From the NCBI GenBank assembly GCA_047967505.1, contig CM106541.1: DNA of 64,000 nucleotides. One strand, written 5' to 3'. Below are positions 30,540-41,548 of this stretch, piece by piece. Positions within the stretch are counted from its first letter, which is position 1. Every line of letters starts with the position of its first letter. Origin of the DNA: Dipteris shenzhenensis (taxonomy: Eukaryota > Polypodiophyta > Polypodiopsida > Gleicheniales). The notes under the pieces were generated by a model that was given only the letters and a program-made list of their open reading frames with translations, was not told the DNA's origin and made no database searches. The position numbers and the translations under genes are program-made.

Positions 30540-32147
30540 ATTACAATAAAAGGGTGCTTACAAGAAGATGTTAGAAATGCTATATTCAAGATGTGTGGTA
30601 TTGTGAGGTATGCTTACTATCAAATCGCATTGATTGCATTTTCTTCAATTTAAGCTTATTAATCTGTAGACTGATTATGAAAATATCTTACATGGACATG
30701 TGAAATAGGTGGATATCTCAAAATGAGATCTCCATATCGAGCATCGAGCAGGCTAGGGTGGAATCCATCGAAGCCGTATGCTTGCTTGAGAAGCACTTTC
30801 CCTCGAGCATTATGACAACTCAAGTCCACTTGCTTGTGCACATAGTTGATGAGGTGGCTATTGCAGGTACCGTTCATCATCGATGGATGTTTTTTCTCAA
30901 GTGGTTTATGAAAACTTTAAAGGGATTTGTAAGACAAAGAGCAAGACCAGAAGCAAGCATGGCAGAGGGATGGCTTGTGCAAGAGTCATTAGTATATATC
31001 AAGGAGTTTCTTGCATCCACGGATCCCAATATGCTGCAAGCTTGGCAAAATAAGGATGATGATCGCATCATTGGTGAGGTTCCCCAAGGAAAAGGGATTG
31101 AAAGAACGATGAGCGAAGAGCAAATGGAGAAATTCAATAAGTTTTGTCTCCTCAATAGCCCTGAGATGCAGAAGTGGATTGAGAGATATGAAGTGGCCAA
31201 AGCAGAAAGAATAAATGCAAGGACGAGATTCAGAGTAATGTACAGGCGATCACAACCATATCCATGGGATCTGGCTCTTCTCCCCACTCACATGTCACTT
31301 GATTGGCTACAACTGGCTCTACGTAAAGCCGAACATGATGGAGAGACAATAAACGAGCACGAGTGAGAGTTATCATCTGGATGTATGATGCATGTAAGTT
31401 TCTTACCTCTTGACATAATTAAGTAATTATTTGTGGCAATATACGCTATAAAATAGATGCATCTTCATTGTTTTAATGATGCTCTTTTACATTACAAAAA
31501 TTACAGTGCATTATGGTCATATGGATGACATCTTCACATGGAACGCATCGATTCAGAGAGAGTCACGTATGATTGTGGAGTCATGGCTAACTTCACACAA
31601 GATAGCCAAGCAAGTGCTTCGGATATCAATCTTCTCTCCTCACAGTTGGATTATTGTGGAACCATACGTGAAATCTATGAAGTTGATTTTAGACGATTTA
31701 GTATTTTCATTCTTGATGTAAAATGGTTTAGAACTATTTACAACAGTCCCCATGTGATAGTGAGAAAAGATAGTAGCAGTTTCTTTGCAATAGACTCCAC
31801 CAAACATTGGACCGATGAAAGTGATACTTTTGTTCTTCTCGAGCACTGTGACCAGGTGCATACTAATGATTTAATTAATCGAAGCTTTCGTTTTTAAAGA
31901 TCCATTGATACATGTACTTGAGCATAATTTCATATATATAATTGACAACATCTGGCACCCATCTTCAATATAGGTGGTTTTTCATCCGGATCATTCTGAT
32001 CCAAGATGGTGGTACGTGATCCAAGTTGTACCACGAAGTAAGCAAATTTTTGAAGATAGAGATGTGGATATGGAGATGCCACTACCAATGCTGGATCCAA
32101 TTGATCCCAATGAATCTAGCGAAGAAGATGAAGATCGTGCAATATGA
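30540..32147 (+). pseudogene. Element C transposase C-terminus: DUF4218 and DUF4216 modules
   Basis: The DUF4218-type part (about 30580-31366) shows RVESIEAVCLLEKHFPSSIM, VHLLVHIVDEVAIAGTVHHR and GFVRQRARPEASMAEGWLVQ. After a gap, exon 31530-31855 (VTYDCGVMANFTQDSQAS, IREIYEVDFRRFSIFILDVK, ending CDQ|GTGCAT) and exon 31974-32147 (VVFHPDHSDPRWWYVIQVVP, ending SSEEDEDRAI) form a DUF4216-type module. Acceptor ATATAG|GTG keeps phase. These modules normally follow TNP2 in plant CACTA transposases, which confirms the assignment. Confidence 0.85.
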
Positions 32148-32547
32148 GCCAAGAGAAAGATGCCCATAATGACATCGCATGGGAGGAAGATGGAGATCAC
32201 GATATTGAGGAAGAAGACAACGATCATCAAGAATCACCACACTTTATTGAAGAAGATGATCAAGTACTTTTAGGTGAACGTAGGATGCTAGAGTATGATG
32301 ATGATATAGGAGATCAACTCGGTATAGAGCTGGAGATAGACTTGTTTGGCGCCTTAGACTTGGCTCAAGATGAAACAGTTGATGTAAATGCTCTTCATTG
32401 ATTTTTGTCATCTCAAATTTGGACATGAATATATGAGCTTCAAAGGCTTGATGTACATGCTCTCATATTTTTATTCTCTCAAAAGATCAAACATGTATGA
32501 AAATTTAAAAAATTTTGTCAAATGGAAAAAAACACTCTCTGTAAAAC

Positions 32548-32602
32548 GTCACTATATAACGACCTTATACAAGTCTGGCAAGTGTCGCTATATAGCGACA
32601 CT
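32548..32602. repeat. Right subterminal palindromes of element C
   Basis: A variant at 32548-32563 (GTCACTATATAACGAC) and a perfect copy at 32584-32599. The symmetry extends to 22 bp (32581-32602). They lie 30-90 bp inside the TAGTG terminus. Confidence 0.9.
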
Positions 32603-32660
32603 TTTTAAACCCGCTTTACATACTGACAATTAGTGCCCCGTGCATGCTAAACATCAGTGC

Positions 32661-33008
32661 TTAACCATCGAAATAAGGCTCGTGTGTAGTGTGGCTTAAT
32701 AGGGGCAGTGGACTCCTTGGATTGTACCACACCAAGTGCCTCTCAAAATGTTTTGGTGCAAGGATAGACAACAAAGACTCTAGTGACTTGATGTAGAGGG
32801 GACACTCTGGTAGCGCTCCATCTTTAATTGACAATGGAGAACCATCCATAATATAGGATTTTGAAGGCCAGCCAAGATGTAGATCAACAGGATGCTGGTC
32901 AACTGCTAAAATGCTTGCAAGCTTAGTGTGCATGGGATGTTCCCTCAGAGCCTCAGGAAGGGTCAAGTCTTGGTAGGGATTTTTTATTGGCTTGTGCTTC
33001 TGATAACA
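32661..33008 (-). CDS. Unrecognised open frame next to element C
   Basis: Over 100 codons without a stop and of ordinary protein composition, for example NPYQDLTLPEALREHPMHTK, LHLGWPSKSYIMDGSPLSIK and LSILAPKHFERHLVWYNPRS, ending EPYFDG-stop at 32661. The frame is open upstream to about 33008, beyond the first ATG at 32966. I do not recognise the family. It could be an exon of a host gene or an old transposon gene next to the insertion site of element C. No promoter or splice partner was identified. Confidence 0.35.
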   Translation of the reverse strand, partial: CYQKHKPIKNPYQDLTLPEALREHPMHTKLASILAVDQHPVDLHLGWPSKSYIMDGSPLSIKDGALPECPLYIKSLESLLSILAPKHFERHLVWYNPRSPLPLLSHTTHEPYFDG

Positions 33009-36000
33009 AACCTGGAAGCTCTGTAATCATAGAGTTGTAGGGGAGTTGCAGGGGGAGAGCGGCGTCATTGCATCAAAAGTTGATCATCATAATTTTTCAT
33101 AAATCAACCAGAAGTGACATAATGTCATCAATAAGACTCTGGGCTGGGTTTGGAAGAAAAGAGAAGCACATCGACACAACCCTTGGGTACCAGGGTAAGC
33201 CATGAATGGAAATGTGCTTCAAAATCTTGCCTACTCTATGAATTAGGGTCTAAAATGAGGAGAATCTCTCCTTGCAATTCTTTTGAAGTTACTCAAAGCA
33301 CCTAGTGTACTTCTTTGCCTAAGTTAATTGCAACTCATCTAAACATTTCAATGGCTTGAATTGATATGGGGTCAAGAATGAATCTATCATCAACGTGTCA
33401 CTTCAATCAATGTCATTTATGAAAGCATTGTATTGTGGAAAGTATATCAAATCCAATGCTCATAGGGAGAATATTAGCATGTTGTCCTCTCACCATTTCA
33501 ATCGCCTTTAGGTTCAATCCCTCTCTGTTGTAACAAAAAAGTGGGATGAGGAAGTTAAAGCCAACACAATGGAAGGAGAATAGGTAAGCATTACTTATGT
33601 GCACTGTATTACATAGAATAAACTTTCAAGGTTTTTAATACTATTAAATACTTAGTTTTCAATATGTTAATACAATAGAGCAGGGATCCTTGCCAAGGCT
33701 GACATATTTTTTGTGTTTAGATCTTTACTTATTTCAGTCGACATAATGCTTTTGGCAAATGTTTCTGTTATATCGAATCTTGTGAAGAGTTTGCTTTGGA
33801 TTTATTTACATGGAATGTTGTTATGCAGATGGGGCTTCTGAATGTTGAAGGTTACTACAATTCCTTGCTCGCTATGTTCTGTCAATTACAAAAAAAACTG
33901 GTTCTACACCAAAAACATTGTTCTTCAAAAACACTATTTTGCAACAAAATATACTATCAAAAAGGGATTTGCCTATCGAAAGGGATTTTGGCTTGCCAAA
34001 TGGGCTTTATGCTTACCAAACAGGCTTTATGCCTACCAAATGGGCTTTATTCTAGCCAACAAAAATATTGTTATCTATTGGATGGAAAAAAACAAAAAAA
34101 ATAAAAGAGAGCCATTCTACCAAAAAAAAAGGGTTGTTCTACCAAATGGTGTTCTACTCAACCAAATGGAGAGTCCCACATTTGTGAGATTTTTCCACTT
34201 CCCCTAATACAGTCTTTCAATTAAAACTCTTACACTCCTTGGCAGGGAAAGCTATAGGATTGGTCTCAACACATATCCTTGTTGCTAATAACAAATTGCA
34301 TATCCACCACCCATAATGGAAAAACCTACATTGCCCAATGACATTATAAGTGGGCAATATAGTGCTCCTCTTCAAGAATTACAAGCCAATAATGTTGTGA
34401 CGACTATATGGCTCTAGGTTCATAGCCACAAATCATCTCTAATGACACTCTACAATAGGATTCCATTCAGTTATGATACCACATCGGTGCATGGGAGCCA
34501 AATATATAATCAATATAAGCAAGGCAATAGCACATTCCAAATCATATAGCATCACAGTCAGCAATTGCAACAATAGATGGAGCTATTTGCTAGCATGGCA
34601 TCAAATGAGGAGCAATGAGAAATGGAAATACAAATGATCCCATTGCTCCAATCCAAGTTAAAGAGTGTGGAGAATGAAATTCATAAGCTCAAGGAAAGCA
34701 TGGTAGAGAAAATGCAACAATAGCTCCTTGTACAAAATGCTCTAGGAAGGATGCATTATAAGTTATAATTTTTATCCAAGAAGAACACATATAGCTATAT
34801 GATGCCTTGAGTAGAAAGGCATAGGTTGAGCTATCCCTCTCCCAAATTCAAGTCTTAGGTGATGATCTAAAAAATTTAATGGTGCACTTAAATGAAATCC
34901 TACTACCTAAACATGATCAGACCCATGCCATGATAGCCATAAACAATGAGTTGCAGAAAAGCCTCAAACAAGGTAAACAACAAATTCGAGCACTAGAGAA
35001 GGACTGGGTGGTCTACCTTCAATATAACCCCCCTATCTTGCTACTCTCTTTTTTTATCTTCTCACATCCCTCCCTAACTCTAGAGCGACTGCATTCGAGC
35101 GAGGCAACATTCGCTAGGCATTCGACCGACACTTTCTACAAGTCATGAATATCGTGTCCTTTCTTAGATGATTATGACGAAGTAAGTGACAAACCTCCAA
35201 AATTTATAGGCAGAGACTATATTAATCATCAAGATGGACATACCCCATACTTGATAAATTAATATTACTTTTACACAAGTTCTGATAAAATAGATACCCA
35301 TAAAGTCATTATTATTTAAGAGGCTGATTGTTGTTCTACAAGCTAGAAGAAAAAAAAATGAAAAATATATATTCTCTTTCTTAAATGATTGTTTCATGAA
35401 ATCAAAATTCTAGTGCACGTCAACATGAAATACCATCCTAGAAACCCTAAAAGATAAATTTCTTTAAAACATACTTTAATAGAAATCGATATTATTATTA
35501 TGCGATCATTGGTTTCATTGTATAATTTTTACCGTTCTCCAATTTCTTGTGCAATGATAGTTAATTTTTTTTTTTTAGTATCTCCTCCAATGGCATCAAT
35601 GGTGAGATATTCAGGACTTACTTGTCTTTTTTTCCATGTGTAATGAGTCTATGAAGGAGTCAATAACTACTAAGACAAAGGTGGAGAAGGCGTCATTAAA
35701 ATACATTATAAGTGCTAGAGCATTTTCCATTTGAATAGAAATGGCAAAGCTCTTTGTTCTTGGGAATTCAGGGTTGGTAGAATAGGAAATAGTATGATTT
35801 TCTCAAGATGCATGTATGTTAGGTTTGAGAATGAAGAGTTAGTACAAAGTTGGCAATCAGACTGTGGTTTTTTCTTTCAAGGTCAAGGTTGTGTTTTCTT
35901 TTACCACACGGAACTTAACACCAAGCCCTTGAAAGATCTTGGAAAGGACAACTAAATAAGGAACTAGATCTCCTTGGAGTCCCATTTCTCCATTTTTTGG

Positions 36001-37150
36001 CTATGCCATGGTCCCCTAGTGAGAAGAAGTGCTCATTAATTAATTAGCTGTCTGCGAAGGTGAAATGCCAATTAACCAAAGTTATAAGGGAATATTAATG
36101 AGGAATTAATGTAAGCGGGGAGCCTAGATCTCGTGGATACCATCTGCTAAAATTGCTGGCCTTCGAGGCCTTCAAAGAGATACTAGTCAAGCTAGCTAAA
36201 ACATTTCAATACACTGCCACTAACACATTATGATGCTAAATCCCACATAGAATCCTCTTTCACATTTATCAAACATAAAACCTCAACTCAACTGATCAAA
36301 GTTATTTTCCTTTCACTTAAATGCTGCAAAAAATTTGAACAATCTTGAGAAAATTAGGAGTATTAGACTTGCTCCCTTTAGTAGCGAAGAAAATTCAACA
36401 TCTGCCTTTATTAGAGTGTTGCACACCCATGCAAAATATGTATCACGTGCATCCTGTAGATATTCCATATAGAGGGTGAGATAAGGACTTATTCTATATT
36501 TGGTATGATGTTCTAACATAATATTCCTAATTTCTCAATGTCACGGTGAACAATCTTACTAGGTTTTACACAATTTTTCAATACTTATATAGCATATAAT
36601 CAATCTATTCTTTTTGTGCTGGTCATTCACCTAGTGATAGGAAAACTTTGTGAGATTTTTGTTAGAAATTTTATTGAAAAGGATCAGTTGCATAAAGATG
36701 CCTTTATGGTTGAGGAGAATGAAAGTTTGAATGTGCCCCCAGCAATGAGTCATGTTTAGCCTAGTTAGTGCAATAATAGAATAGTGGAGTGGAGATCTAA
36801 GTGGCCATATCCTTTCAAGAGAGAATTCTCAAGTTATCCAAAAGAAAATATTAAGTCCATATGAAATTCTTCTTCTCTATGTGTGCACAAAAAATTCTAG
36901 TAGCAAAGGTCTAATATACACAAAAACAATATCATATTTAAATTTCCTCTCTATTCAACATATAGGTAAATTGAGTAAGTGCAATGCTTTCTCAGTATTT
37001 AATGGGGAAAAGATAAAACATAAAAGATAAGAATGCATGATACCTTTGCAACATAAATCAGGCATTGGAATATGAAAATCAACAAGAGCCCTCACTCAAA
37101 CTTCCACCTCACTTGAACGCAGTTGCTCAAATTCTAGTCTCCTTCATGAC
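33009..37150. other. Intergenic, degraded; no clear gene
   Basis: Frames are short. Near 33990-34060 the words (A/G)CTTTATG(C/T)CTACCAAA and CAAATGGGCTTTAT repeat in tandem. Near 34580-35010 the plus strand codes a decayed charged helical stretch (EIHKLKESMVEKMQQ; ELQKSLKQGKQQIRALEK) broken by stops, perhaps an old Gag-like or coiled-coil gene. A pair of ~20-nt ATGGGCAAT..TTATAAGTG-type words near 34330 may mark a small insertion. Confidence 0.4.
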
Positions 37151-37157
37151 TTCAAGA

Positions 37158-37330
37158 GGTAAAGGGTTGAGGAGGAGGGATAAGGGAGTAGGAAGGAGGA
37201 TGGGGTAGGGGGGAGGAGGAAGAAGGAGGAGTGGGAGGAGGAAGGAGGAGGAAGAGGGAGGAGGAAGAAGGGAGGAAGAGAGGAAGGAGGAGGGGGGAAG
37301 GAGCGAGGAGGAGGGAGTACAAGGGTGGGG
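37158..37330. repeat. Purine-rich GGA/GGGA tract
   Basis: Almost pure G/A on the plus strand (GGAGGAAGGAGGAGGAAGAG-type). Frames here code Pro/Ser/Leu repeats only. Confidence 0.85.
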
Positions 37331-37734
37331 AGTGCAAGGGTAAGGGCATGCTAGAATGGAGATCAATCACATGAACATAATACTAAGCTTGAACACTAAA
37401 CCCCAAAGGCTAGGAGCTTCATTCCATTGAGAGATATTTATACATGTTGGTCTCTACACAATTCATAGGTACATCTAGGGTGTGTCCTCTTTTGATCTTG
37501 AGTCCCTCCACAAATTGGGGGACCTTAAAAAGTGTAGGATTTTAGTCTTTCTCAATCTATTTGTAATAAGTCTCTCTCTAGATCTAATTTTCCAAGTATG
37601 GGTGGATCTTTTTTGGAGAGAATTTTGGCTATCCTCGTCCTTTAAGATTCATCATACCATCTTCTAGGCGCAAGATATTACAAGGGGAGCTTTGCCACTA
37701 CTCTCTCACACAATGATCTCCATCATCATCTGAA

Positions 37735-38225
37735 AGAGGAATCTAAAGTATTTTCTAGATTCCAAGAGTTCAAAGCATGGTTTAGGACCAGTTAGATAGA
37801 AAGATCAAAGTCATGAGATTAGATAAAGGAGGTGAATACAAGTCTTCAACATTCATGAACTTTTGCAAAAATAATGGCATTCAAAGACAATTTACATGTG
37901 CAAATACTCCTCAGCAGAATGCAATAGCTGAAAGGAAGAATGGTACTTTAGTAGACAATGCTAGAGCAATGCTAAATGAAAATCATCTTCCAAATCAGTA
38001 TTGGGTAGAAGCAACTACCACTACAAACTACTTGCTTAGTCGGCTTCTAACCAAACTGGTTCAATTTATGATACCTTATGAAGCATTCACTGGGTACAAG
38101 TCATGCCTTGGGCATCTTCTCATATTTGGTTGCATAGATATGCCCACATACATGAATATCATTGCAGAAAGTTGGATGTTAAGTCACATAAATGCATCAC
38201 AGTTGGCTATGGTGAAGAAATCAAA
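37735..38225 (+). pseudogene. Copia integrase core fragment
   Basis: After a degraded EVFSRFQEFKAWF stretch, the frame reads MRLDKGGEYKSSTFMNFCKN, FTCANTPQQNAIAERKNGTL, ARAMLNENHLPNQYWVEA and GYKSCLGHLLIFGC. These are the second catalytic aspartate and the E of the DDE integrase (D in RLDKGGEY, E in IAERKN). It is truncated on both sides. Stops upstream (near 37795) and a GA microsatellite at the 3' end show decay. Confidence 0.88.
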
Positions 38226-38232
38226 GCATGCG

Positions 38233-38236
<4 letters not shown>

Positions 38237-38282
<46 letters not shown>

Positions 38283-38290
38283 GAGAGGGA
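38237..38290. repeat. (GA)n microsatellite
   Basis: About 25 GA dinucleotides with a few interruptions at the 3' end of the integrase fragment. Confidence 0.9.
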
Positions 38291-38480
38291 GATGTAGTCT
38301 GCTCTAATACAATACGATACAATAGGCATACATAACATTAAGATGCACACAATGACGAACTAGATGGTGTAGGCAAGAAGCCTGTAATGGATTGTTGACT
38401 ACTATTTGGATGTGTAACTCTCGTCATGCCCTCTTGGTTGCTAATCGACATCTGATGAGCGCCACTTTAACCTCGATCAG

Positions 38481-39942
38481 CTATACCCCATGTCTAAAAA
38501 CAGAGGAGATGTCAATGAGTGTGATATGTGTGTCTCTCCTCTGTCGGGTGTGCCACGTCTTGGTCTCAGGGTCTCTGCCTCTCCTGCTGGCTGTCGCTAG
38601 GGTAGCAACTTGCTCTACCTGGAAGAACTCTATGATCATACTCTCTGATGGGCCATGCATGGTCTCCTGCTCCTGTATCCTCAACCTAATGAGAGGATCT
38701 CTATGTTCGACTGCCTCGTGAATAAAAGTTGCCATGCATCTCTGATCTGGGTATAGAAGGAGTCTAGAGAGGCCCTCCAATATATCTCTAAAAAGGCAAT
38801 GGTATTGTCCATGAATCTCATAGTAGACAGGACAATGGAAGAAAAAGTGCTCCTCTAACTCCACCTCATGGTGCTCACACAATGTCCAGATATGACTCTC
38901 CTTGGGTATCCCCTATGCTCGCCCGGTCTTGATACAGAGTCGGTGCGATGACACACATAACTATCCAAGGGCAATCCTGAGTGAATGTGGTAGGTGGATC
39001 TGGGTTTACCTCGGTGGGATGATGAAACCCTCTACTAAAATATGCAAGCAGTGGTCTTGATAGAAACTGAGCTTCACATGGAGCTCTGCCTGTGCTAGCC
39101 TGAACTTGAATGTGTGTAGCTGTAGGAGATCCTCTCATATGATTGGGTTGAATTCGTTGCCTCAAAACGGGACAAATGGGGCATCAATGTACTACTAGAA
39201 GGGTGGTAGACTATCAATATGAAACCCAAACCAGTCGGGCTAGGGAGGTGTAACCTCTACTCAAGCGTGCCTGCATCATCGATCTCATCATGAAGATAGG
39301 TTCAGAAAACAAAAGTCCCAATTGAAATGATCTCAAGTGGTGCCCCATCAAAAGTAAACCGCTCTCTGTGTGCAGCCGCTCTGGAGGTGATGAAGATCAT
39401 AACCTTGGTTTTACCCAAGTTGACCTTTAAGTCATGGGACTCACAAAAAGCCAGTAGTACATCTAAATATCTCTAGAGCCCCTCAACGATAGCAGATGAG
39501 GATAAAAGCACCACGTCATCAGCCTACAAAACAATCTGGAGCAAGTAACCAACAGCAACTAGCTCCTCCTAGTTTCCTCCTAAAAGACTCAATCTCATCT
39601 ATGTAGAGGCCAAACAAGGTTGGTGAGAGTGGACGACCTTGTTTGACCCCAATGGTGCTCAAGATCTTATCTGTTCCTCATGCATAGCATGATGTATTCC
39701 CACATTTGAGCTTGCTCTCATGGCTTTCATTCATACTTAATGAAGTAATTTTCTTGAAAAACAAAATTATTATATGTCCATCCCCTCATCTGGACCTTGC
39801 GAGAAAGTCTCATAAAGTGCCATAATATCCCAACCTATCTCTGTTTCATATCCCAAGTCATGTAGCCGCTTGATGAGGTAGCAAGGCACTGTGTCAAAGG
39901 CTTTGTGGAAATCCACAAAGCAACAATATACCTTGTCGCATG
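38481..39942 (-). pseudogene. LINE 1: decayed non-LTR reverse transcriptase
   Basis: Reading the minus strand from 39942: YCCFVDFHKAFDTVP, then (frameshifted) GVKQGRPLSPTLFGLYIDEI near 39640, an ADDVVL-type box near 39500, LKVNLGKTKVMIF near 39420, and finally a CEHHEVELEEHFFFHC zinc region near 38860. These are ordered blocks of a non-LTR retrotransposon reverse transcriptase and its zinc-binding tail. Many frameshifts and stops are present. A younger LINE is inserted upstream at 39968. Confidence 0.82.
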
Positions 39943-39967
39943 ACTTTACACTAAATTTATTAACGGC

Positions 39968-41523
39968 CTTACTTTTTTTTTTTGCCGAATCGGACGCAGC
40001 CCAAAAAGGTAACAAAAAGTAAAGCTCTCTCTCACGACGGGATCAGGCGAGTGTGAGTAAACAGCCAGAGAGGTGGTGAGTAACGCCACTGAAGGCCCTG
40101 CGAAGTATGCTCGAAGAAGAGGCCCTGTGTGTCCCAATCACGGAGGAAACGTCTCCGCTTCTCCCGGCTAGCCCGGGAGTCTCCCTGTATCTGGTCCCAC
40201 TGGCCTCTGAGGATGTGTATAACCTCACTCCAGATGTCAGTCATGATTTGGGCAGTCGAAAGGGAGGTGCCACCGAGGATCTGCGCGCAGCGTGAGGTCC
40301 AAATGTGCCATCCTGCGATGCTGCTAATAATCTCCCAGACTGGCTGCCTCTCCTGAGATCCTGTGCCAACCTCTGCCATGTGCGGTGGAATGCTCTCGAG
40401 CGGCCCCCACGTCCCCTGGGTGATAAGGAACGTGGGGTCCTGCAGACATGCCTCGAACAAGTGATGAAAACCAGGTGCGATGCTGCACCAGCAGAACGCG
40501 CCCCAAGTGATCAAACCTAACTCCGGTGCTGCGCGAGTGAGAATCCCGAAGGTCCACCTCCACACTTCATGGGCGCGAGTGCAGCTCCACAGGCAGTGTT
40601 TTGGTGACTCCTCGTCCTCATGACATATCTGACAACGTCCATCCTGACGTACCTGCCGCAACCAGCTCCCCACTGGAAGACCTTTGTGGGCGAGAAGCCA
40701 AAAGAAGTAGGAGATCTTCCGCGGCCGCCAGCTCTCCCACAAGGCCTTCCAAAAGGCCTGCAAAAATAACCTGGAGATACCCTGAGCATACCAACTGGGC
40801 CGCTGGATGGGAGGACGGCTCTGCATCCTCCCGAGAACTCTCATGCCCAATGTCGTGCTGTAGGCAAAGAAAGAGGTCGACCCCTGACCTGTCACAATCT
40901 CTGGCCATCTCCACTCTCCTGGGTCCCAATCAAGCTCTGACAAGGCCCGCCCCTCCCAAAGCCAGAGTCGCCATAACTGCAACTGATCCTGCTCTATACT
41001 GGGATCGATCCGCCAAACCTTCCCCACGAGGCCTACGACCCGAACCCTCTGCCATGGGAGTAGGGGGTCGATGAGCACATCCTCTCTCCTGAGTCGGCCG
41101 TCCCCCATAACCGCGAAAAAGGAAACGGAGGTGTCGTCCATCCGACCTGCAACCACCAGTGGAATGCCACGGGGGGTGAACTGTCCCAGCCAACGGTCAT
41201 CACCAGGCATGAGGATCTGAATCTCGGGTGGAACCAACCAATCAGCTGGAATCGCTCCGTCTATCTCCGTGCGTCTCGCCTGAGCTCCACGGGCACCTCC
41301 AACTGCGACTGCTAGAGCAGCGGTCTCCAAGTGTCTGTACGTGTCCCTCCAAACTCGAAGGGACCGGGCTGGCCCCCGCATCCAGCCGTCCCACCTGATG
41401 TGTGATCTCTCCCCCAGTTGAAGGCCCTCGGCATCTCTGCCCTGACCGTTCCAGATGAGCGGCTCGCGATCGATCTCCTCCTGACATCTAGGAGGGGACT
41501 GTATGAGACTGAGGCAGAGCCGC
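39968..41523 (-). mobile_element. LINE 2: 5'-truncated insertion with poly-A and ~25-bp target duplication
   Basis: The minus strand ends in an A-run (T-run 39973-39983). It is bracketed by direct repeats at 39943-39967 and 41524-41548, which agree at 21 of 25 positions and differ only by transitions. This is the usual outcome of target-primed reverse transcription; the 5' part is missing. Confidence 0.8.
40032..41523 (-). CDS. LINE 2 ORF2 C-terminus with reverse-transcriptase zinc-binding domain
   Basis: The frame is open for about 497 codons. It includes [58 protein letters not shown], then the zf-RVT region [52 protein letters not shown] and a basic tail REKRRRFLRDWDTQG. It ends at 40032. 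The apparent start is the truncation point, not a true initiation codon. It is markedly GC-rich relative to neighbours. The long intact frame implies a young copy. In full LINEs this region follows the reverse transcriptase and binds nucleic acid. Confidence 0.88.
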
Positions 41524-41548
41524 ACTTTGCACTAAGCTTATTAACAGC

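Larger units (their letters stand above)
23577..32635. mobile_element. CACTA (En/Spm) element C, nearly complete
   Basis: ORF1 (minus) and TNP2-DUF4218-DUF4216 (plus) are divergent. The 16-bp palindrome GTCGCTATATAGCGAC and close variants lie at both ends and in the intergenic promoter region. The right terminus is TAGTG at 32631-32635 followed by CCC. The left terminus is either CACTG at 23577, at the palindrome array, or CACTA at 23723-23727. The latter is preceded by CCC, which would match as a 3-bp target duplication. Only about 7 bp of terminal inverted repeat agree for the 23723 choice, so the left end stays open. Stops in both genes make this copy non-autonomous now. Confidence 0.8.

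Noticed and set aside
37127-37370. Pro/Ser/Leu-rich minus frames
   Set aside because: Translations of a GGA-rich simple repeat.
40107-41074. Plus-strand open frames opposite the LINE 2 ORF
   Set aside because: Shadow frames of a GC-rich minus-strand gene with clear zinc-binding domain homology.
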